Source of the DNA: Alphaproteobacteria bacterium
GTDB taxonomy: Bacteria; Pseudomonadota; Alphaproteobacteria; Sphingomonadales; Sphingomonadaceae
Direction of reading: 5' to 3'
DNA: 6,809 bases
Assembly (NCBI GenBank): GCA_018830415.1
Contig: JAHJSJ010000317.1
Coordinates: 1 to 6,809, forward strand
This document shows, piece by piece, positions 1 to 5,394 of this stretch; the first letter of the stretch is position 1, and the number at the start of each line of letters is the position of its first letter. The notes under the pieces are model-generated. The model did not search any database and was not told the origin of the DNA. It saw only the letters and a program-made list of their open reading frames with translations. Both the position numbers and the translations under genes were made by a program.

Positions 1-373
1 CCTCCTGCGCGGATGAGGGCAGCACACCGTAAACAGAATTGAACAGCGCAGCCAGATCGACCGGCTGCTGCTGCAAGGCGGCGACCAGCATGATTGCCTG
101 CTGCGCCACCAGCGCGGCGATCCACAGCGTGGGAACCATCACGACGAAGAAGATCACCAGCAGCGATACCCCCGCTGCCGGATTGCGCCGCCCACCCATC
201 CGCCGCAGGATATTGTGATAGAGCGGCTGGAACATGATCGCCGCCAGCCCCGCCCAAAGCAGCGGCTGGGCAAATGGCAGGATGATGACCGCCATCAGCA
301 GGCTGACCACCGCAAGGATTATCAGGAAGCTTGCGTGCTGCAATTCCTCTGTGCGGTGCGGCTGCTGATTCAT
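1..373 (-). CDS. AI-2E family transporter (PerM/UPF0118-like), N-terminal part, cut by window edge
   Basis: Reading the minus strand from the ATG at 371-373 gives 124 residues that run off the left edge without a stop. The product begins MNQQPHRTEELQ and is strongly hydrophobic: membrane segments at about residues 16-33, 36-52 and 66-90, with a basic loop between the last two (LRRMGGRRN, residues 56-64). The run FAQPLLWAGLAAIMFQPLY (34-52), followed by Arg/Gly-rich residues and then a long hydrophobic helix ending near AQQA, is what I know from the N-terminus of AI-2E family inner-membrane proteins, usually about 340-380 residues long. Family members have been linked to autoinducer-2 export, Na+/H+ exchange or unknown substrates, so the transported molecule cannot be named. 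The start lies 27 bases after the gyrB stop on the same strand, with AGAGGA about 13 bases upstream as a rather distant ribosome site, suggesting cotranscription with gyrB. The family call rests on remembered sequence pattern. Confidence 0.82.
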   Translation of the reverse strand, partial: MNQQPHRTEELQHASFLIILAVVSLLMAVIILPFAQPLLWAGLAAIMFQPLYHNILRRMGGRRNPAAGVSLLVIFFVVMVPTLWIAALVAQQAIMLVAALQQQPVDLAALFNSVYGVLPSSAQE

Positions 374-400
374 GGCTTTCGGCTCGTCCTCTGTGACTTC

Positions 401-2974
401 CTAAACGTCAAGGTTCGCCACGTTGAGCGCATTATCCTGAATGAATTCGCGGCGCGGCTCTACGATGTCGCCCATCAACCGGGTGAAGATTTCGTCGGTG
501 ACGTCGGCATCCTCGACCTTGACCTGCAACAGCGCGCGGTTGTCGGGATCAAGCGTGGTTTCCCACAATTGTTCCGCGTTCATCTCGCCCAGCCCCTTAT
601 AGCGGCTGATCGAAAGGCCCTTGCGACCGGCGGCGAAGATCGCATCGAGCAGCTGCGTCGGGCGGCTGATCGAACCGTCAAACGTGGCGGCAGGCGCGGG
701 GGCGGCTTCCTCAGCCTCTCCGGCCAGCGGATCATCGCTGGCGGGTGCCGCTTCCGGCTCCTCAGCGGCGGCATCGCCTGCGCGCACCAGCTGAACGGGC
801 GAGGCGTAGGCATCGGCCTGCGCCGCGGCGAGCCCGTGGAGCTTGTGCGCTTCGGTGCTGGAGAGGAAGCGCGCGTCGATTTCATGTACATCGGTGACCC
901 CGCGCCACAGGCGTTCGAAAATCACCGAGCCATCGTCGCGTAGCGATGCGCTCCACCGGGCTTCACGGTCGCCCGCACCCAGTCGTCTGGCGGCACGAGC
1001 CAGCGCCGCAGTCAGCGCTTCTCCCGCCAGCCCAGGCTCAAGCGCGCCGACCAGCGCCATCTGTTCGACAATCCCGCTATCATAACGGCGCGGAACGAAG
1101 GTGAGCAGGTTCTTCAATCGCAGCGCCTGATCCACCAGCGTGCGCAAATCCGCCCCGCCGCGTGCGCCGTCTGCGGTTTCGAGCACCCGACCTTGCAGTC
1201 CGGCATCGACCAGATAGCGATCGAGCGCAGGCTGATCCTTCAGGTAAACCTCGCTGCGCCCCTTGGCGACCTTGAACAGCGGCGGCTGGGCGATGAACAG
1301 GTGCCCGGCGCGGATGATATCGGGCATCTGGCGGTGGAAGAAGGTGAGCAGTAGCGTGCGGATATGCGCGCCGTCGACGTCAGCGTCGGTCATTATCACG
1401 ATCTTGTGATAGCGCAGCTTTTCCAGATTGAATTCATCGCGGATACCGGTGCCCATCGCCTGGATCAGCGTGCCGACTTCCTTGGACGAAATGATCCGAT
1501 CAAACCGTGCACGTTCGACATTCAGGATCTTGCCCTTAAGCGGCAAAATCGCCTGCGTCTTGCGGTCACGGCCCTGTTTGGCGCTGCCACCGGCAGAATC
1601 GCCTTCGACCAGGAACAGTTCGGACTTGGCGGGATCGCGTTCCTGGCAATCGGCCAGCTTGCCGGGCAGGCTGGCGATGCTCATCGCGCCCTTGCGGCTC
1701 ATTTCGCGGGCGCGGCGGGCGGCTTCGCGCGCGGCGGCGGCGTCGATCACCTTCTGGATGATAGAGCGGGCATCGGCCGGATTTTCCTCCAGCCATTCGC
1801 TCATCTTCTCACCCATCAGCGCTTCCAGCGGCTGGCGCACTTCGGAGGAGACGAGCTTATCCTTGGTCTGGCTGCCAAACTTTGGATCGGGCAGTTTCAC
1901 GCTGACAATCGCGGTCAGGCCTTCGCGCATATCCTCACCCGACAGGCTGACCTTTTCCTTCTTCAGCATCCCCGACCGTTCGGCATAATTATTGAGCGTG
2001 CGGGTCAGCGCGGCGCGGAACGCGGCGAGGTGCGTGCCGCCGTCGCGCTGCGGGATGTTGTTGGTGAAGGCGAGCACGTTTTCGTAATAGGAATCGTTCC
2101 ATTCCAAGGCGACATCGATCCCGATGCCGTCTTTTTCCGCCGAGACCGAAATCGGTTCGGGGATCAGTGCCTGCTTGTTGCGGTCGAGATATTTAACGAA
2201 AGCCGCGATCCCGCCTTCGTAATAAAGATCATGTTCGAGCACTTCCTCGTGCCGCAGATCGCGCAGTTTGATCCGCACGCCCGAATTGAGGAACGCGAGT
2301 TCGCGGTAGCGATGTTCGAGCTTTTCGAAATCGTACTCGGTAACGTTCTTGAAGGTGTCGTGGCTGGCCTTGAAGGTGACGCGGGTGCCTTTTTTGAGGC
2401 CATTGTCATCGCCATTGCTGGCAACCGGCGGAGCATCGCCAGTGACCACCAGCGGTTCGACCGCATCGCCGTGTTCGAACCGCATCCAGTGCGCCTTGCC
2501 CTCACGCCAGATCACCAGTTCGAGCCATTCGGAAAGCGCATTGACCACCGACACGCCGACGCCATGCAGGCCGCCGGAGACCTTGTAAGCGTTGTCGTCA
2601 GAAGTGTTTTCAAACTTCCCGCCCGCGTGCAGCTGGGTCATGATGACTTCGGCGGCAGAGACGCCTTCTTCGGTGTGCATGCCTGTCGGGATGCCGCGTC
2701 CGTTATCTTCGACAGACACCGAACCATCGGGGTTCAGTTCGATCAGCACGAGGTCGCAATGGCCCGCCAGCGCCTCGTCGATCGCGTTGTCGCTGACTTC
2801 GAACACCATGTGGTGCAGGCCGCTGCCATCGTCGGTATCGCCGATATACATGCCGGGGCGCTTGCGCACTGCGTCAAGGCCCTTGAGGACCTTGATCGAA
2901 TCCGCACCGTAGTCACCCATTTGCTTCTGGTTCATAGGTGTGCTGGCGGGGCTGTCGGGAGGGGTTTCACTCAT
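401..2974 (-). CDS. gyrB: DNA gyrase subunit B (type IIA topoisomerase ATPase/TOPRIM subunit)
   Basis: GyrB pairs with GyrA in the cytoplasm to introduce negative supercoils using ATP. The frame is open from an ATG at 2983; numbering here counts that Met as residue 1 (860 aa). I prefer the Met at 2974 (MSETPP, 857 aa); 2935 (MNQKQM) is a third option, and none has a Shine-Dalgarno. The GHKL ATPase has catalytic E62 and Mg-binding N66 in FEVSDNAIDE, D93-N-G-R-G, the GGLHGVGVS lid (137-145), and the transducer QTK with K374. TOPRIM has E460 in EGDSAGG and D533/D535/D537 in MTDADVDGAH. The Gram-negative insert follows (about 575-770), then the C-terminal GyrA-contact region (SRYKGLGEMN, 793-802) and the tail NVANLDV. 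Length is slightly above the E. coli protein (804), mostly from an acidic Ala/Pro insert (about 735-768) and a longer N-terminus. Residues matching E. coli R136, D426 and K447 (R160, D462, K483) are wild type, so no classical coumarin or quinolone resistance change shows. Confidence 0.98.
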   Translation of the reverse strand: MSETPPDSPASTPMNQKQMGDYGADSIKVLKGLDAVRKRPGMYIGDTDDGSGLHHMVFEVSDNAIDEALAGHCDLVLIELNPDGSVSVEDNGRGIPTGMHTEEGVSAAEVIMTQLHAGGKFENTSDDNAYKVSGGLHGVGVSVVNALSEWLELVIWREGKAHWMRFEHGDAVEPLVVTGDAPPVASNGDDNGLKKGTRVTFKASHDTFKNVTEYDFEKLEHRYRELAFLNSGVRIKLRDLRHEEVLEHDLYYEGGIAAFVKYLDRNKQALIPEPISVSAEKDGIGIDVALEWNDSYYENVLAFTNNIPQRDGGTHLAAFRAALTRTLNNYAERSGMLKKEKVSLSGEDMREGLTAIVSVKLPDPKFGSQTKDKLVSSEVRQPLEALMGEKMSEWLEENPADARSIIQKVIDAAAAREAARRAREMSRKGAMSIASLPGKLADCQERDPAKSELFLVEGDSAGGSAKQGRDRKTQAILPLKGKILNVERARFDRIISSKEVGTLIQAMGTGIRDEFNLEKLRYHKIVIMTDADVDGAHIRTLLLTFFHRQMPDIIRAGHLFIAQPPLFKVAKGRSEVYLKDQPALDRYLVDAGLQGRVLETADGARGGADLRTLVDQALRLKNLLTFVPRRYDSGIVEQMALVGALEPGLAGEALTAALARAARRLGAGDREARWSASLRDDGSVIFERLWRGVTDVHEIDARFLSSTEAHKLHGLAAAQADAYASPVQLVRAGDAAAEEPEAAPASDDPLAGEAEEAAPAPAATFDGSISRPTQLLDAIFAAGRKGLSISRYKGLGEMNAEQLWETTLDPDNRALLQVKVEDADVTDEIFTRLMGDIVEPRREFIQDNALNVANLDV

Positions 2975-3079
2975 ACTGATCATATAGGCACGAGGGGGCC
3001 GTTCCGGAAGCCGCAGTGGCTGCTTTCATCCACAGGCGAATTCGTTATGACAGCCTCGAAGTTATCAGGGAGTGCTGAC
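2975..3079. promoter_or_regulatory. Divergent spacer between gyrB and the M20 peptidase gene
   Basis: This stretch of about 100 bases must hold the promoters of both flanking genes. On the minus strand TATATG (2986-2981) sits six bases before the preferred gyrB ATG at 2974, with a poor -35 (TTCCGG, 3009-3004) 17 bases upstream. On the plus strand CTTTCA (3023-3028) and TATGAC (3046-3051) are separated by 17 bases, a weak match to a sigma-70 promoter for the peptidase gene. Two 8-base palindromes, TTCCGGAA (3002-3009) and CGAATTCG (3037-3044), are present but too short to call operators. That promoters lie here follows from the divergent layout; the exact boxes are guesses. Confidence 0.35.
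3067..3072 (+). promoter_or_regulatory. Ribosome binding site of the M20 peptidase gene
   Basis: AGGGAG lies seven bases before the ATG at 3080, an ideal Shine-Dalgarno spacing. It decides the start: an in-frame ATG 33 bases further upstream (3047) lacks such a site and would put eleven polar residues in front of the signal peptide. Confidence 0.8.
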
Positions 3080-4507
3080 ATGAAGAAGCCGATTACCGCC
3101 CTTGCGGCTGCCGCACTGGTCGCGACGCCGCTGGCAGCACAGACGCCAACCGGCACCATGGGCGATTTGCGCCCCGATCAGCAGCAATTCTTCTCCCTTT
3201 ACAAAGAGTTGATTGAAACCGACACCACGGTTTCCAGCGGCAGTTGCACTCAGGCATCGGCGCAGATCGCCACCCGGCTCAAGGCAGCCGGTTTTGCCGA
3301 TGACCAGATCACCCAGTTCTCAGTTCCCGAACACCCCAAGGATGGCGGGCTGGTAGCGGTGCTGCCGGGTACGTCAAAGTCGCTCAAGCCGATGCTGCTG
3401 CTTGCCCACATCGACGTGGTCGAAGCCAAGCGCGAGGATTGGGTGCGCGAACCGTTCAAGCTGATCGAGGAAGGCGGCTATTATTACGCACGCGGGATCG
3501 CCGACGACAAGTTCATGGCCGCAGCCTGGGCTGACACGATGATCCGGCTGAAGGAGGCCAACGCCAAGCCCAAGCGCACGATCAAAATGGCGCTGACCTG
3601 CGGTGAGGAGACCGATACTGCATTCAACGGGGCGCAGTACCTGTCCACCGAAAAGCGCGACCTGATCGATGCCGCGTTCGCACTCAATGAAGGTGGCGGC
3701 GGGCGCACCGATGGCAAGGGCCATCTGATGGTCCAGACGGTGCAGGTCGGTGAAAAGGTCTATCAGGATTATAAGCTGGTGGTGACCAATCCGGGCGGCC
3801 ACAGCTCACAACCGGTGCCCGACAACGCGATCTACCGCATGGCGGCGGCGCTCGAAAAGATCGGCGCGCACGAATTTCCGGCCGAGCTCAACGACACCAC
3901 CCGCGCCTTCTTCGCCAAGGCGGGCGCTTTGCGGCCCGATGCACTGGGCAAGGCGATGGTCGCGCTGACTGAGAACCTCGATAACCCAGAGGCGATGGCG
4001 CTGGTCAATCAGGACAAGGCGATGCATTCGATGCTGCGCACCACCTGCGTCGCGACGGTGATCGAAGGCGGGCATGCGGTCAATGCGTTGCCGCAGCGGG
4101 TCGAAGCGAACGTCAACTGCCGTATTTTCCCCGGCCATAGCCCCGCCGAAATCAAGGATCAGCTGGCCTCTGTGATCGATGACAGCGCTGTCGCGATTTC
4201 GTTCGCGCGGGCTGACAAGCCGATCGCCACACCCCCGCCGCTCGATCCCGCAATCATCGGTCCGATGGAAGCGCTGGCGGCGAAGTATTTCCCCGGCGTG
4301 CCGGTGATCCCGGCCATGTCGACCGGAGCGACCGATGCAGTTTACATCGGCGGTGCGGGGATCCCCACCTACGGCGTTCCCGGCGCATGGGGCGATCCTG
4401 ACGGCAATGGCGCTCATGGCCTCAACGAACGACTTGAGGTCAAGGCGGTCTATACCGGACGCGATTACTTGTTCGATCTGGTCAAGGCGTTGGCGAATCC
4501 GAAATAG
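3080..4507 (+). CDS. Secreted M20/M25/M40 family zinc peptidase (amidohydrolase)
   Basis: The 475-residue product is a di-zinc hydrolase of the M20 family, which cleaves peptide or N-acyl amide bonds. It starts with a signal peptide (MKKPITALAAAALVATPLAA, cleavage likely near residue 20), so it should act in the periplasm or outside; there is no lipobox. The active site looks complete. H110 and D112 form the HxD motif in LLLAHIDVV, and D142 is the bridging Asp in GIADDK. E176 and E177 are the catalytic base and a ligand in TCGEETD, E204 is the next ligand in ALNEGGGG, and H446 is the last ligand in GAHGLNE. The lid-domain GGHSSQP (239-245), AVNALP (333-338) and NVNCRIFPG (344-352) are the usual substrate and dimer-interface motifs. 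A Glu at position 204 resembles DapE/ArgE rather than the Asp of carboxypeptidase G2. The substrate cannot be read from sequence. The stop lies 9 bases from the stop of the convergent deacetylase gene. Confidence 0.93.
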   Translation: MKKPITALAAAALVATPLAAQTPTGTMGDLRPDQQQFFSLYKELIETDTTVSSGSCTQASAQIATRLKAAGFADDQITQFSVPEHPKDGGLVAVLPGTSKSLKPMLLLAHIDVVEAKREDWVREPFKLIEEGGYYYARGIADDKFMAAAWADTMIRLKEANAKPKRTIKMALTCGEETDTAFNGAQYLSTEKRDLIDAAFALNEGGGGRTDGKGHLMVQTVQVGEKVYQDYKLVVTNPGGHSSQPVPDNAIYRMAAALEKIGAHEFPAELNDTTRAFFAKAGALRPDALGKAMVALTENLDNPEAMALVNQDKAMHSMLRTTCVATVIEGGHAVNALPQRVEANVNCRIFPGHSPAEIKDQLASVIDDSAVAISFARADKPIATPPPLDPAIIGPMEALAAKYFPGVPVIPAMSTGATDAVYIGGAGIPTYGVPGAWGDPDGNGAHGLNERLEVKAVYTGRDYLFDLVKALANPK

Positions 4508-4510
4508 GCG

Positions 4511-4536
4511 GGCGGTTCACTCCGCCGGTTTGGCGG
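4511..4536. terminator. Weak overlapping hairpins at the convergent gene ends
   Basis: GGCGG (4511-4515) can pair with CCGCC (4522-4526) around a six-base loop, and the same CCGCC can instead pair with GGCGG at 4532-4536 around GGTTT. The hairpins sit just after the peptidase stop and overlap the last codons of the PIG-L gene. No T-run follows on either strand, so this is not a convincing intrinsic terminator; it could only slow polymerase or protect a 3' end. GC-rich coding sequence makes such short stems common. Confidence 0.2.
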
Positions 4537-5305
4537 GCGGCCAGTTGAACGGTCGCCCAAATGCTTCGCGAAAATGCACCATCCCCTGCCAGATCGTGGC
4601 ATCAAACAGCGGCATCATCCCGGCGCGGGTGGCGGCGTCAAACTGGGTTTCGTGGCACTGCGCAGCGGCGCTGGCGGCGGTGAGATCGGCGGGGGTGTAG
4701 GCGATGCTTTCGGTCAGGAGCGCGGGGTCGGTGGTGGCCCATTGCGCCATTTCGGGCACCGGAGGCAGGTTGCCTGCCGGGATGGCGACGTAAAGCAATT
4801 TGGGCTGCGCCTCGGCGGGCATGGCCTGCATGATCTGCGAAGTCAGTGCGCTCACCAACCGATGATCGGCGTGACCATATCCGCCATCCGGGCCCCATGT
4901 CAGCACCGTGTCAGCCTCACCGATGCGATCAACCAGCGCGGCTGCCAGTGAACCGTCGCGAACATGATCGGCAAGCCTTCCGTCCCCGAAGCCGAGATTG
5001 ACAACCTCTGCCACGCCCAGTGCGCGTCCGGCACATTGCGCTTCGTCGCGGCGGATAGCGGCCAGCGCGTCACCCGTGACCATCCCCGAAACGCCCGGCC
5101 CGGCATCGCCCGGCGTGGCGTGGATAATGCTGACAAACCGGCCCTCGCGCGCCATAGCTGCAATGGCCGGAGCCATCGGCAATTCATCGTCGGGATGGGC
5201 CAGCACGACCACCACACTCTCCAGATCGGCAGACTTCACTTCCGCTTGCGTCGCCGGAGTCAGCGCAAGGGTGGTCACTGCGATCAATGCTGCCTTGCGG
5301 ATCAT
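4517..5305 (-). CDS. Secreted PIG-L/LmbE family deacetylase
   Basis: The 262-residue product belongs to the PIG-L/LmbE zinc hydrolases, which remove N-acyl groups, typically acetyl, from amino sugars and related metabolites (MshB, BshB and GlcNAc-PI deacetylase are named members). An N-terminal signal peptide (residues 1-21, ending ATQA before EVKSAD) indicates export, unlike the cytoplasmic MshB and BshB. The hallmark AHPDDE is at 36-41: H37 and D40 are predicted zinc ligands and D39 the base. The second motif HADH (145-148) supplies H148 as third ligand and H145 as the transition-state residue. CHETQ (217-221) matches the C-terminal H-x-x-Q motif. All key residues are present and the length is normal, so the gene looks intact. 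The start is supported by AGGGAG (5317-5312) six bases before the ATG. It converges on the M20 peptidase gene and diverges from the acyl-CoA synthetase gene, so it is probably transcribed alone. The substrate is unknown; exported members may act on glycans or antibiotics, which is inference. Confidence 0.93.
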   Translation of the reverse strand: MIRKAALIAVTTLALTPATQAEVKSADLESVVVVLAHPDDELPMAPAIAAMAREGRFVSIIHATPGDAGPGVSGMVTGDALAAIRRDEAQCAGRALGVAEVVNLGFGDGRLADHVRDGSLAAALVDRIGEADTVLTWGPDGGYGHADHRLVSALTSQIMQAMPAEAQPKLLYVAIPAGNLPPVPEMAQWATTDPALLTESIAYTPADLTAASAAAQCHETQFDAATRAGMMPLFDATIWQGMVHFREAFGRPFNWPPAKPAE

Positions 5306-5394
5306 GTCTTTCTCCCTCGCCCGCTTCCTGCCACTTGTACGGGTCTCCGCGCAAACCCTTTGCGCCGCGCGCTGCCCCGGTTATGCAGACGCGC
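5306..5394. promoter_or_regulatory. Divergent spacer between PIG-L and acyl-CoA synthetase genes
   Basis: These 89 bases must contain the start signals of both outward-facing genes. The left end carries the PIG-L Shine-Dalgarno (GAGGGAGA, 5318-5311, minus strand). On the plus strand TTGCGC (5360-5365) and TATGCA (5382-5387), 16 bases apart, form a weak sigma-70-like pair whose predicted start site falls at about 5394, next to the synthetase ATG. No Shine-Dalgarno is visible before that ATG. The promoter assignment is a guess from spacing. Confidence 0.35.
5349..5365. promoter_or_regulatory. Perfect 7+3+7 inverted repeat, candidate operator
   Basis: GCGCAAA (5349-5355), spacer CCC, then TTTGCGC (5359-5365): the arms are exact reverse complements, giving a 17-base dyad. 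The right arm overlaps the possible -35 box of the acyl-CoA synthetase gene. A dimeric helix-turn-helix regulator (for example TetR or GntR type, common near acyl-CoA genes) could bind here. No regulator gene is visible in the window, and chance remains possible in GC-rich DNA. Confidence 0.35.

Noticed and set aside
215..943. Plus-strand open frame covering the gyrB 3' end and the AI-2E gene start
   Set aside because: Antisense to two recognisable minus-strand genes; its protein shows only reversed-strand composition and no family motif.
1490..1610. Possible quinolone-resistance substitutions in GyrB
   Set aside because: The residues matching E. coli D426 and K447 are unchanged.
1364..3079. 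Plus-strand open frame that would extend the M20 peptidase N-terminus by several hundred residues
   Set aside because: It is the antisense of gyrB in codon register; the real start at 3080 has a Shine-Dalgarno and a signal peptide directly after it.
3047..3079. Upstream in-frame ATG for the M20 peptidase
   Set aside because: No ribosome site, and it would place eleven polar residues before the MKK signal peptide.
4508..4516. Intrinsic terminator between the convergent peptidase and deacetylase genes
   Set aside because: Only short GC stems without a T-run are present, so it is kept as a low-confidence hairpin only. I also saw no stem plus T-run at the gyrB end.
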